A stretch of DNA of 12,639 bases from assembly GCA_039931435.1 (NCBI GenBank), contig JBDTRY010000098.1:1-12639 (forward strand), in the 5' to 3' direction. The first letter of the stretch is position 1. Every line of letters starts with the position of its first letter. The DNA comes from JBDTRY01 sp039931435. GTDB lineage: Bacteria; Acidobacteriota; Thermoanaerobaculia; Gp7-AA8. This document shows, one piece after another, positions 1 through 6,715 of the stretch. Below the pieces are notes generated by a model. The model worked only from the letters and a program-made list of their open reading frames with translations, was not told where the DNA came from and did not search any database. Both the position numbers and the translations under genes were made by a program.

Positions 1-150
1 TCATCCTGAGCGTCGAGCGAAGGATCTCTTCCACCTTCCCGGTTGCCAACCCATTTCTCGTTGACGAGATCCTTCGGTCGCTGCGCTCCCTCAAGGATGA
101 CAAGCGCCCCAGACTCCGCAAGAACGAAGTGCGTTTCATTGGAAGCGTCC
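1..150 (-). repeat. Dispersed intergenic repeat, copy A
   Basis: This copy is inverted relative to copies B (3300-3467) and C (from 12547). On the minus strand it reads: a ~40-nt flank starting ACGCTTC and TGAAACGC (150 to 112); a left arm with GTCATCCTTGAGGGAGCG then CCGAAGGATCTC (about 111 to 73); a variable centre; and an inverted right arm with AGAGATCCTTCGCTCGACG and AGGATGA (about 35 to 1). The two arms are imperfect inverted repeats, so the unit can fold into a long hairpin. It ends just before the promoter at 174-202. It codes for nothing convincing. A non-autonomous REP- or MITE-like element is the likeliest explanation; the left end may be cut by the window edge. Confidence 0.85.
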
Positions 151-173
151 AGTGATCGCTACCTTTTCGTAAC

Positions 174-202
174 TTGACTGTCCTACCTGCTGCAATTACG
201 AT
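174..202 (+). promoter_or_regulatory. Sigma70-type promoter for the 367 gene
   Basis: TTGACT at 174-179 matches the -35 consensus in five of six positions. TACGAT at 197-202 matches the -10 in four of six, with an ideal 17-nt spacer. Transcription would start near 209, about 155 nt before the first gene's ATG. The promoter lies immediately outside repeat copy A, in otherwise non-coding DNA. Confidence 0.6.
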
Positions 203-215
203 CTTCTTCGTAATT
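194..215. promoter_or_regulatory. Palindrome over -10 and start site, candidate operator
   Basis: AATTACGA (194-201) and TCGTAATT (208-215) are a perfect 8-bp inverted repeat around a 6-nt centre. It covers the -10 box and the predicted start site, where a repressor would block RNA polymerase. It is AT-rich in a GC-rich surrounding, which makes it stand out. A short hairpin at the 5' end of the RNA is the alternative. No regulator gene lies next to it, so the binding protein is unknown. Confidence 0.45.
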
Positions 216-275
216 AGTCGGTTCCACGCCGGAAGTAGGGGCCTCTGACGAGGTGCACTTCAGGATGTGGCAGTG

Positions 276-321
276 AACGGAATCCCTGGCCGCGACGTGC
301 CGGGATTCCGTTTTCGTTTTT
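276..321 (+). terminator. Terminator-like hairpin in the leader of the 367 gene
   Basis: AACGGAATCCC (276-286) pairs perfectly with GGGATTCCGTT (302-312). A few further pairs are possible inside the loop, and a T-rich tail runs through about 321. This is a textbook intrinsic terminator, but it sits between the promoter at 174-202 and the ATG at 367. It could be an attenuator controlling the downstream genes, or the 3' end of a small RNA of about 110 nt starting near 209. I do not recognise a known riboswitch fold in 209-275. Confidence 0.6.
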
Positions 322-366
322 GAGCTCACCCGGACCGCGACCTCCATACCGAAGAGGAGTTGTCCA

Positions 367-1056
367 ATGCGCCGGAATGTGAATCTCGCAGGTCTTTCTC
401 TCGCTGCTCTCCTTGCCGCCATCAGCTCGTTTGCTGCAGTGAGAAGTGTTCCGCTCACTTCCACCAAGGGGCTGACGGTCTTCAGCGGCAAGCTCACCAT
501 CGCTCAGCACGGCGGGCGCACCGCGGGGATGCTCGTGGGCGACCGCGAGGCGGAGGGAACGACATCAGCGGCGATCGCGCTGGTCGATCTTCCGGCGATG
601 CACAACGGCACGATCGAGATCGATCTGGCCGGTGAGACCTCCGCGGGCGCTGATGAGACGGCCCGCGGCTTCGTTGGTGTTGTCTTCCGATCGACGACGG
701 ACGCATCGCATTTCGAATACTTCTACATCCGTCCTTTGAATGCTCGCGACCCTGACCAGTTGCGGCGGAACCACTCCACCCAATATGCCTCGCACCCGGA
801 CTATTCGTGGAAACGGCTCCGCAAAGAGAGCCCCGGGGTCTATGAGTCGTATGCGGACCTGCAGCCTGGTGTCTGGACGCACGTGAGGATTGTCGTCCGT
901 GACAGTGACGCTTCGTTCTACGTCGGAGACGCCAGCCAGCCGTGCCTCGTCGTTCATGACCTCAAACTCGGCGCTGCCGCCAGCGGTGCCGTGGGCCTCT
1001 GGATCGGCGATCAAGCCATTGGCTATTTTTCGGATCTGAAGATCACCACACGGTGA
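367..1056 (+). CDS. Secreted protein with concanavalin/LamG-like (DUF1080-type) domain
   Basis: This 229-residue exported protein has an N-terminal signal peptide (basic MRR, hydrophobic stretch ending near SSFAAVRS, about residues 1-27). The mature part resembles the single jelly-roll domain of LamG or 3-keto-disaccharide hydrolase (DUF1080) proteins. Supporting motifs are GFVGVVFRS near 100, FEYFYIRPLN near 118, and the late WTHVRIVVRD...FYVGD...GAVGLWIG pattern ending in a FSDLKI strand. Such domains usually bind or cleave carbohydrate; no catalytic residues can be assigned here. The ATG at 367 is preceded by GAGGAG at 354-359. The gene is followed after 51 bp by an exported MBL-fold hydrolase in the same direction, so the two are probably co-transcribed. 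The fold assignment is moderately sure; the substrate is unknown. Confidence 0.8.
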   Translation: MRRNVNLAGLSLAALLAAISSFAAVRSVPLTSTKGLTVFSGKLTIAQHGGRTAGMLVGDREAEGTTSAAIALVDLPAMHNGTIEIDLAGETSAGADETARGFVGVVFRSTTDASHFEYFYIRPLNARDPDQLRRNHSTQYASHPDYSWKRLRKESPGVYESYADLQPGVWTHVRIVVRDSDASFYVGDASQPCLVVHDLKLGAAASGAVGLWIGDQAIGYFSDLKITTR

Positions 1057-1107
1057 AGAAGGCGAACCTGCCTCGATCCGCTTTTGAAAAAAACAGGAGA
1101 GACGACG

Positions 1108-2214
1108 ATGAATCGAACCGAACCGATCTTCCGGCTGGCAGCATGCATCGTTACGCTCTTGCTCATCCTCACCGCGCGTCCGCTCTCCGCCGATTCCGTC
1201 AACTCGGTCGAGCGACTGGTCACCAGACTCTCTGACGGGGTCTGGGAGATCCGGCACAAGGACGCTCCGGACGGATTTCCCCAGGGAAATACGACGGTGA
1301 TTATCGGCGAGCGTGAGGTTCTGGTCGTCGATTCCTGTTACATGCCGTCCAGTGCCCGCGAGGACATCGCCCAGATCCGTCAATGGACCTCGAAGCCCGT
1401 TCGCTATCTGGTCAACACCCACTGGCATTACGACCACACCATGGGCAACGGCGTCTACGCCGCGGAGTTCCCCGGACTGGAGATCATTGCCCAGAGCGAA
1501 ACGAGGAAACACATTCAAGGCTACAACCCCGGATGGTTCGAAAGGTATCCGAAGCGAACTACCGATTTCAGAAAGGAGCTTCAGTCCGGGAAAGATGAAG
1601 CCGGAAAGGCCATCACCGCTGAGCGCAGAAAGGATCTCACCGAAACCATTCCGCAGCGCGAGCTCGTCCAGGTCGAGTTTCACGCGCTCGTCGACCAGAC
1701 ACCGAACATCGGATTCGATGAGAAGCTCACCATCGACCTCGGAAATCGTGAGGTGCAGATCATGTATCTGGGCAAAGGAAATACTACAGGCGATGCCGTG
1801 ATCTACCTTCCCAGCGAGAAGATCCTCATGGCCGGTGATCTTCTCGACCATCCCGTTCCCTATCTCGGCGGTGGATATCCGGTCGAACTGATCGGAACGC
1901 TGGAGAAGATGGCCGTGATGGACATCGAGACGATTGTGCCCGGCCACGGAGAAGTGCTCCACGGGAAGGACTACATCCATCAGGTCAGCTCGCTACTGAA
2001 GACGGTGGTAGCAGCCGTATCCCTGGAGATCTATCGAATCGGCAATGGCTCGCGGCATCTCGACGAGGTGCAGGCCGCCGTGGCCGGAGACGTGGACATG
2101 GCCGCCCTCCGTCAGCAGTTCGCCGGCAGCGACAAAGACAACGGTGAGTTCTTCGACGGCTTCTCGATGAAGGGGCTGATCACGGCAGCCTACGCGGAGT
2201 TGTGGGGACGTTGA
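1108..2214 (+). CDS. Exported MBL-fold metallo-hydrolase
   Basis: This 368-residue protein has a signal peptide (MNRTEPIFRL start, cleavage near RPLSADS, residue 27-30) and a metallo-beta-lactamase fold. The metal motif HWHYDH gives H105, H107, D109 and H110. MAGD (D244) and VPGHG (H280) supply the bridging Asp and last His. The usual HTxGD motif reads NTTGD, so Asn225 stands where a metal-binding His is expected. The YLP strand, a PVPY segment and PGHGE are typical of the large periplasmic MBL hydrolase group next to SoxH/quinoprotein-relay proteins, not of clinical beta-lactamases. The ATG at 1108 is chosen because AGGAGA lies 7-12 nt upstream; a TTG at 1084 would extend the protein past that site. 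It is likely co-transcribed with the 367 gene. The substrate is unknown. Confidence 0.9.
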   Translation: MNRTEPIFRLAACIVTLLLILTARPLSADSVNSVERLVTRLSDGVWEIRHKDAPDGFPQGNTTVIIGEREVLVVDSCYMPSSAREDIAQIRQWTSKPVRYLVNTHWHYDHTMGNGVYAAEFPGLEIIAQSETRKHIQGYNPGWFERYPKRTTDFRKELQSGKDEAGKAITAERRKDLTETIPQRELVQVEFHALVDQTPNIGFDEKLTIDLGNREVQIMYLGKGNTTGDAVIYLPSEKILMAGDLLDHPVPYLGGGYPVELIGTLEKMAVMDIETIVPGHGEVLHGKDYIHQVSSLLKTVVAAVSLEIYRIGNGSRHLDEVQAAVAGDVDMAALRQQFAGSDKDNGEFFDGFSMKGLITAAYAELWGR

Positions 2215-2232
2215 ACGGACCAGGGGAGGGCA

Positions 2233-3198
2233 TCACTCTCCACAGAGCTTTGTTGTCTGCTCAGCGGGAGCGCGGAGAACGTTCTCGATGTAGTAGCCGG
2301 CCAGCTTGCCGGCAGAGTCGTGATCCTTCGCCTCCAGCAGGTCGCCTGCGTCGGCGATCCAGCCTTCGGAACAGGCGGCGACAGTCTCGGTCGAGGCGCT
2401 GCATTCAAGCAGGCGATCGAAGGCATTGCGATAGGTGCTGAAGGCGGCGGGAATCATCGGACTCCCATGGCCGGGAATGAGCAGTCGAAATTTCACTTTC
2501 CCGAGCCGGTGCAGAGCCTCTTTCCAATGTGCGGGGCAGGCCGTGTCCAGGAAAGGGAAAGGCAGTGTGACCAGATCGCCGGCGACGAGGACCTTCGTCG
2601 AAGGATCAAAAATCCAGATGTCGCCTGCCGTAACGACGTTCTTCTCGAGGTGAACATCCAGCGTGCGTCCGGCAATGCGCCGGGGAGCGGAAGAGACAAT
2701 GACGTCGTCGGGAGCGAGCTTATCGCCTGAGGCGATCAGCTTCAGCTCGTCCTGCCAGCCGGGAACTTCGTCCGAGCCGGCTGGAGATTTGGCGATGGCT
2801 TCTTTCAACTGATCGGCGTAGTTCGCCAGAAATCCGCCCAGAGCGTCATTGATGGCGCCGCTGGCGTGAATGCGAACTTCCGGAAACCGTTCCCGAAGGA
2901 GCAGATTTCCGCCCGTGTGATCGAGATGCCAGTGGCTGTTGATGATGTCGGTCAGTGGCGTCTTGCGCTGCGCGGCGAAGTCGATGAGCAATTGGGTGTG
3001 CTGGCGATGGCGGCCCGTGTCGAAAACGATCAGCCCCTTCGGCGCCGTGAAGAGGACGCTGTTTCCGTCCGGCTGATGACCGGGGACGAACTCACCGCGT
3101 ACGAGGAAGACGCCACGAGCTACCTCGGTGGGTGCCGCGGAAGCGGTGACGGCCACGGCTGCCGCCAGTGCCAGAAGGAAGATCTTCGCCATGCGCAT
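2233..3198 (-). CDS. Exported MBL-fold metallo-hydrolase, second type
   Basis: This 321-residue protein has a signal peptide (MRMAKIFLLALAAAVAVTAS) and an MBL fold. HWHLDH supplies H89, H91, D93 and H94; VAGD supplies D208; IPGHG supplies H244. At the usual HTxGD position the sequence is VTAGD, so Val189 replaces the His; His183 or Asn187 just before it might contribute instead. A TLPFPFLDTACPAHW segment follows. It differs clearly from the MBL at 1108-2214, so the pair is not a recent duplication. The two genes converge with only 18 bp between stops. Start choice: adjacent in-frame ATGs at 3198 and 3192 are both followed by the signal peptide, neither has a clear ribosome-binding site, and an upstream ATG at 3252 would spoil the signal peptide. 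The substrate is unknown. Confidence 0.88.
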   Translation of the reverse strand: MRMAKIFLLALAAAVAVTASAAPTEVARGVFLVRGEFVPGHQPDGNSVLFTAPKGLIVFDTGRHRQHTQLLIDFAAQRKTPLTDIINSHWHLDHTGGNLLLRERFPEVRIHASGAINDALGGFLANYADQLKEAIAKSPAGSDEVPGWQDELKLIASGDKLAPDDVIVSSAPRRIAGRTLDVHLEKNVVTAGDIWIFDPSTKVLVAGDLVTLPFPFLDTACPAHWKEALHRLGKVKFRLLIPGHGSPMIPAAFSTYRNAFDRLLECSASTETVAACSEGWIADAGDLLEAKDHDSAGKLAGYYIENVLRAPAEQTTKLCGE

Positions 3199-3299
3199 GC
3201 GCCAGAGATTACCGGACCATGTGGGTGCAGCGGTGTGCCGAGTCGGCAACAAAACTCCGGAGTATTTTTGCGGAATCGTGATGTAGATGAGACTCTTCG

Positions 3300-3467
3300 C
3301 TCGACGCTTCTCATGAAACGCCTGGCCTTTTTACGGGGTCGGTTGAACCTGTCATCCTTGAGGGAGCGCAGCGACCGAAGGATCTCGTCAACGAGAATCG
3401 TGCCCTTCCTCTCGTAGCAAGCGGGAAGGTAGAAAGAGATCCTTCGCTCGACGTTTCAGGATGACAC
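3300..3467 (+). repeat. Dispersed intergenic repeat, copy B
   Basis: This is the most complete copy. It has a flank ACGCTTCTCATGAAACGCC (3304-3322); a left arm TGTCATCCTTGAGGGAGCGC through CCGAAGGATCTCGTCAACGAG (about 3350-3396); a variable centre; and a right arm with GCGGGAAGGTAGAAAGAGATC, CTTCGCTCGACG and AGGATGACA ending at 3467. Compared with copy A read in the same direction, both arms are nearly identical and only the centre differs. TGTCATCC and GGATGACA bound the hairpin part. It lies between two minus-strand genes and has no coding capacity. Confidence 0.88.
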
Positions 3468-3515
3468 GCCGTGCAAGTCGTGTCATTCACGCTTTCTATC
3501 AGTGCGGGCGAAGCG

Positions 3516-3584
3516 TCATCGACTGCCGCTGCTCTTCGCACCACCCACGGAGTCCACGACCTTTCCGCTGGAGTCCAGGATCAT
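3516..3584 (-). CDS. Possible 22-residue small reading frame after the CAX gene
   Basis: An ATG at 3584 is preceded by GGGGAGG with a 5-nt gap, one of the better ribosome-binding sites in the window. It opens a 22-residue frame (MILDSSGKVVDSVGGAKSSG, then SR) ending in TGA at 3516-3518. The same frame is open back to the stop codon of the upstream CAX gene (3630-3632), so it could also be a decayed C-terminal extension of that gene. No homology is recognised and the length gives almost no statistical support. It may be a chance frame. Confidence 0.2.
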   Translation of the reverse strand: MILDSSGKVVDSVGGAKSSGSR

Positions 3585-3629
3585 AGAGTCCTCCCCGCCA
3601 ACGATTTCGAGTGGGAAGTACGAAGCAGA

Positions 3630-4703
3630 TCATCCCCACCAGAACGCGGCGGCGATGATCCCGTAAAGGGCGATGAGGACAACTCCTTCCATCCACACGG
3701 ACTCGCCATCGAAGACGACCATCGCCCCGAGGATGCCGGCGAAACCGACCGCTACAACCAGCAGTGGCGGCATGATCAGGGTCAGGTGGCTGGAGCCGAC
3801 GAAGAAGCTGAGGATGACAAGAACCGGAATCAGACCCAGAGCGATCTGCAGGGAGCTGTTCAGAATTACGCTGACGGCGTAGTCCGCCTTGTTGCGTGCC
3901 GCCAGCTGGATGCCCACTACGTTTTCGACAGCGTTCCCTGCAATCGCGACCACCACCAGACCCGTGAACGCCTCGGAGAGGTGCAGCGACTTCATGGCCG
4001 GTTCCAGTGCCACCACGAACCAGTCCGACACGAACGCCGCTCCCACTCCGGCCACGGCCAGAATTCCGATGGTCATGGCCAGCGGCCAGGATTCACCCCC
4101 TGGTCCGTGCGTGGCTTTCTCGTCCGCGACTTCTTCCGCCGTCCTCTTGCGCAGGGAGTAGACGATGCTGCAGATGAATACCGCCAGCATGACGATTGCC
4201 ACGAAGATACTCAATGACTCGCCGTGCGCTCCGGCCGGAGTATGCAACTGATGGGCGAGCGTAGGGACGGTTAGTGCGGCGATGGAAAGAAGAACGAGCG
4301 TTGCGATGATCTTCGGCTGGTCCGATGAAAACTTCTGGGTGCCGTGTTTCAGCCCCCCCACGAGAAATGCCAGACCAAGGACGAGAAGGCTGTTGGCCAG
4401 AATGGAGCCGATGAGCGCGGCCTGAACGACGGCCACGAGCCCGGCCCGGAGGGCAAAGATGCTTACGAAGAGCTCAGGCAGATTGCCGATTCCCGACTGC
4501 AGAATTCCGGTAGCTCCCGGCCCCATCCGCTCGCCCAGCTGCTCGGTGGCCAGGCCCACTACGGATGCCAGTGTGGCCAGAGCCAGGGCACTGACCACGA
4601 AGGCCAGAATGACCGCGTCACGGCCGCTGAGCAGTCCGGCGGCGACCGAGGCTACGACGCTGATCAGGATGGTCAGCTTTTCGCTGGTTTTCAGATGGCT
4701 CAT
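3630..4703 (-). CDS. Calcium/proton antiporter, CAX (ChaA-type) family
   Basis: This 357-residue, strongly hydrophobic inner-membrane protein of about eleven helices has the two inverted alpha-repeats of the Ca2+/cation antiporter superfamily. The first holds GIGNLPELFVSIFALRAG (71-88; N74 and E77). The second holds AIAGNAVENVVGIQLAARNK (254-272; N257 and E260). The two acidic residues bind the exchanged cation. A hydrophilic acidic loop (EEVADEKATHG, about 190-200) separates the halves. It should export Ca2+ (possibly Na+ or Mn2+) against H+. The length is usual for bacterial CAX proteins. The second motif ends in Asn rather than the His of many GNAxEH proteins. The ATG at 4703 has no ribosome-binding site, but TATAAT at 4724-4719 lies just upstream, so the leader is very short. 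Confidence 0.93.
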   Translation of the reverse strand: MSHLKTSEKLTILISVVASVAAGLLSGRDAVILAFVVSALALATLASVVGLATEQLGERMGPGATGILQSGIGNLPELFVSIFALRAGLVAVVQAALIGSILANSLLVLGLAFLVGGLKHGTQKFSSDQPKIIATLVLLSIAALTVPTLAHQLHTPAGAHGESLSIFVAIVMLAVFICSIVYSLRKRTAEEVADEKATHGPGGESWPLAMTIGILAVAGVGAAFVSDWFVVALEPAMKSLHLSEAFTGLVVVAIAGNAVENVVGIQLAARNKADYAVSVILNSSLQIALGLIPVLVILSFFVGSSHLTLIMPPLLVVAVGFAGILGAMVVFDGESVWMEGVVLIALYGIIAAAFWWG

Positions 4704-4718
4704 CAGTATTGGTCGCGG

Positions 4719-4724
4719 ATTATA
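4719..4724 (-). promoter_or_regulatory. Consensus -10 box of a near-leaderless promoter (CAX gene)
   Basis: A perfect TATAAT reads on the minus strand from 4724 to 4719. Transcription would start near 4712, leaving a leader of only about 8-9 nt before the ATG at 4703, where no ribosome-binding site is present. The -35 region (GCCGAT at a 17-nt spacing) is poor. The perfect -10, the missing ribosome-binding site and the short distance agree with each other. Confidence 0.45.
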
Positions 4725-4825
4725 GCCACAATGGCAAATTCATCGGCAGCGGCACCACGCCTTCGGCATCCGGCCGGCGTTCGAGGCATCCTTCTCGCAG
4801 TGATGTGGTTTTGAAAGGAACCATC

Positions 4826-5158
4826 ATGGAACAGAGACAGGATTCGACAGGGCAGAACAGTCCCCAGGAAACATCGACGTCGACGAGCTCCACCCAGCAG
4901 ACAGACTCGTCGTCCGGCCACTCGATCATCGGCGATCTTCTGAAGACCCTCGGAGTTGGGGATCATCATGTCACCGCGGTGCATGACGCCACCCAGAGTG
5001 CCGACATCAACAAGCAGATCGATCAGACCCATTCATACATCACCGAAGCGATCAATCACGCACGCGAGCAGGCGAAGAAAAATCCAGGAATCGTGCTGGG
5101 CGGACTTTCCGCGCTGGTCATCGCCGCGGGAATGATGCGCAACAACCTCAGGCGTTGA
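4826..5158 (+). CDS. Small protein with C-terminal membrane anchor
   Basis: This 110-residue protein has no N-terminal signal. Residues 1-32 are polar and rich in Ser, Thr and Gln, so likely disordered. Residues 33-84 form a probable amphipathic helix region with several His residues (GDHHVTAVHD, about 45-54). Residues 87-104 (PGIVLGGLSALVIAAGMM) form one transmembrane helix, followed by a basic end NNLRR. The layout, a soluble helix followed by a C-terminal glycine-rich helix with an Arg tail, recalls the ElaB/YqjD (DUF883) ribosome-anchoring proteins. The sequence match is not strong enough to name it. The ATG at 4826 follows AAAGGAA at 4814-4820. It is divergent from the CAX gene with ~120 bp between. 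A hairpin follows the stop. Function unknown. Confidence 0.75.
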   Translation: MEQRQDSTGQNSPQETSTSTSSTQQTDSSSGHSIIGDLLKTLGVGDHHVTAVHDATQSADINKQIDQTHSYITEAINHAREQAKKNPGIVLGGLSALVIAAGMMRNNLRR

Positions 5159-5162
5159 ATCG

Positions 5163-5196
5163 GCGGAAGGGGGCGGCGGTGGTCCGCCCCTTCCGC
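5163..5196 (+). terminator. GC-rich hairpin after the small anchor gene
   Basis: GCGGAAGGGGGCGG (5163-5176) pairs with CCGCCCCTTCCGC (5184-5196) apart from one bulged G, around a 7-nt loop. It begins 5 bp past the stop codon at 5158. There is no T-run after it, so it may stabilise the 3' end of the mRNA rather than terminate on its own. Confidence 0.45.
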
Positions 5197-5437
5197 TTGA
5201 TGCGGTGTGACCGTCGTGAAGAGGTGATTCTCGTTGCTATGATGGTCCCGACGGCCCGGAAGCGGGCGGGGGCTGTGACGGAACCGCCATTGAGTTGAGA
5301 GGGCATGAACTCGATGCGAACCGTTGGTGCCCTGGCAATCTCCGAAAACACCTCGTTGCGATTGATCTGCGCGTATCCGTCCGCGGCGGAACTCCGGAAT
5401 CTACATTCCCGCTTCCGAACGATAATGGCCCTGCCCC

Positions 5438-6649
5438 ATGGCTGACAATATCAAGGGCTCGGAGCAGACCCTTCGCTCGCGAGCCGTGGAGTTCCTGGCG
5501 CTGGACCGCAACATCGTGGTGGTCTCCGGCGCCACGCTGCTGCTCTCGTTCGGCGAATCCCTTTGGCGGAAATTTCTTCCGCGCTACCTTCAGGCACTCG
5601 GTGCCCCCATCCGCGCCATCGGACTGTTCGGGAGCCTCGAAGACTTTCTGGACGGCGTTTACCAATATCCCGGAGGGTGGCTCGGCGATCGCCTCGGACG
5701 ACGGACGGCACTGGTGCTGTTCGTCGGGATCGCCACAGCCGGCTATGTAACGTATCGGGTCGCTCCCTCGTGGCCGTGGATTTTCGCCGGGATGCTTCTC
5801 GTCTCTGCCTGGTTCAGCATGGCCAGTCCGGCTCTCTTCGCCGTCGTCGGCGATGCGCTGCCTGCAGAACGGCGAGCGATGGGCTTCACCGTGCAGTCAA
5901 TCCTGAAGAGGATTCCACTGGCCATCGCCCCGTTCATCGGCGGACTGCTCATCGCCAGGATGGGCCTCATCCCCGGAATCCATCGTGGATTCGAGATCAC
6001 CATCCTCCTGGGGATTGCGACGATCGTCGTACTGCGAAAAATCGATCTGCCTCGCATTGCCGGACCACCGGCCAATATGCGCGGAGTGTGGCAGTCACTT
6101 CCTTCCTCATTGCGCTGGCTGCTGGCCTCGGATATTTTCATTCGGGCCTGCGACGGGCTGGTCGACGTTTTCCTGGTCATCTATGCCACGACAGTCGTTG
6201 GAGTTTCCGCTCCGAAGTACGGTGCGCTGGTTGCCGTGCAGATGGGCACGACGATCCTCATCTCCATCCCCGCCGCGCGGATCGCCGGCAAAATCGGGAA
6301 GAAGCCGTTCGTCATCGCCACCTTCATCTCCTTTGCGTTGTTCCCACTGGCGGTGGTCCTGGCGCACAGCTTCGCCACATTGCTGGCCGCCTTCGTCGTA
6401 GGAGGTGTGCGGGAGATTGGGGAGCCGTCCAGAAAAGCGTTGATCGTCGATCTGGCCCAGCCCGCGCTTCGAGCCCGCTCCGTCGGGCTCTATTACTTCG
6501 TGCGCAGCCTGGCCATCGCCCCGGCCGCATTCATCGGCGGAATCCTCTGGGAGCAGAGTCCCGTCTACCCGTTCTATGCGGCGCTGGCGCTGGGAATCCT
6601 CGGGACCCTGCTCTTTACGATTACCGTGAAGGAAGAGCACGCCGGGTAA
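5438..6649 (+). CDS. Major facilitator superfamily transporter
   Basis: This 403-residue, twelve-helix inner-membrane transporter carries the MFS signature between helices 2 and 3 (GGWLGDRLGRRTAL, residues 79-92; D83, G87 and R88-R89). A weaker second copy lies between helices 8 and 9 (ARIAGKIGKKPF, about 285-297). Helix 11 is preceded by a REIGEPSRKALIVDL segment, where charged residues lie near the pore. The length is standard. The substrate cannot be told; drug/metabolite efflux or sugar-type transport are both open. The ATG at 5438 is the first start after an in-frame TAA at 5423, but has no clear ribosome-binding site. It stands alone: the gene upstream is a separate unit and the gene downstream is convergent across a large palindromic repeat zone. 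Confidence 0.93.
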   Translation: MADNIKGSEQTLRSRAVEFLALDRNIVVVSGATLLLSFGESLWRKFLPRYLQALGAPIRAIGLFGSLEDFLDGVYQYPGGWLGDRLGRRTALVLFVGIATAGYVTYRVAPSWPWIFAGMLLVSAWFSMASPALFAVVGDALPAERRAMGFTVQSILKRIPLAIAPFIGGLLIARMGLIPGIHRGFEITILLGIATIVVLRKIDLPRIAGPPANMRGVWQSLPSSLRWLLASDIFIRACDGLVDVFLVIYATTVVGVSAPKYGALVAVQMGTTILISIPAARIAGKIGKKPFVIATFISFALFPLAVVLAHSFATLLAAFVVGGVREIGEPSRKALIVDLAQPALRARSVGLYYFVRSLAIAPAAFIGGILWEQSPVYPFYAALALGILGTLLFTITVKEEHAG

Positions 6650-6659
6650 AAAAACGGAT

Positions 6660-6701
6660 GGTGAATGCTGAATGTTGAATGTTGAATGTTGAATGAAGAA
6701 T
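6660..6701. repeat. Tandem 7-bp array, left arm
   Basis: Six 7-nt units run without gaps: GGTGAAT, GCTGAAT, GTTGAAT three times, GAAGAAT. The array begins 11 bp past the MFS stop codon. The consensus GTTGAAT is the exact reverse complement of the ATTCAAC units at 6875-6958, so the two arrays form an outer inverted repeat around the hairpin at 6716-6819. Confidence 0.9.
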
Positions 6702-6715
6702 GGCACTGAGAAGCA

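Larger units (their letters stand above)
3199..3629. other. Intergenic region between MBL gene and CAX gene
   Basis: This 431-bp stretch lies upstream of the MBL gene at 2233-3198 and downstream of the CAX gene at 3630-4703. Its middle is repeat copy B (3300-3467). The left part, 3199-3299, should carry the MBL promoter, but I could not pick a convincing -35/-10 pair. At 3287-3311 it also holds a weaker copy of the repeat's right-arm motif (CTTCGCTCGACGCTTCTCAT). The right part, 3468-3629, holds one possible tiny reading frame (3516-3584) and no RNA gene that I recognise. Confidence 0.6.

Noticed and set aside
1..150. An insertion sequence or transposon end
   Set aside because: The repeats have terminal inverted arms but no transposase frame, and no target duplication could be confirmed; a non-autonomous repeat fits better.
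200..275. A known riboswitch in the leader of the 367 gene
   Set aside because: I compared it from memory with fluoride, ZTP, c-di-GMP, SAM and glycine classes and found no matching core; only a covariance search could settle it.
565..1980. A 471-codon open frame on the minus strand opposite the first two genes
   Set aside because: It runs antisense to two genes with signal peptides, ribosome-binding sites and family motifs; its translation has no domain-like pattern. Long antisense frames are expected in GC-rich coding DNA.
1108..3198. Antibiotic-resistance beta-lactamases
   Set aside because: Both have the MBL fold, but motifs and length fit exported hydrolases of other groups, and the HTxGD His is absent; nothing supports beta-lactam hydrolysis.
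3630..4703. Loss of CAX activity from the GNAVEN motif
   Set aside because: The cation-binding acidic residues E77 and E260 are present, and Asn at the last position appears, from memory, in other bacterial members.
5563..6678. A long Arg/His-rich frame overlapping the MFS gene on the same strand
   Set aside because: It is the shifted frame of a clear twelve-helix transporter and gives an implausible Arg-rich protein.
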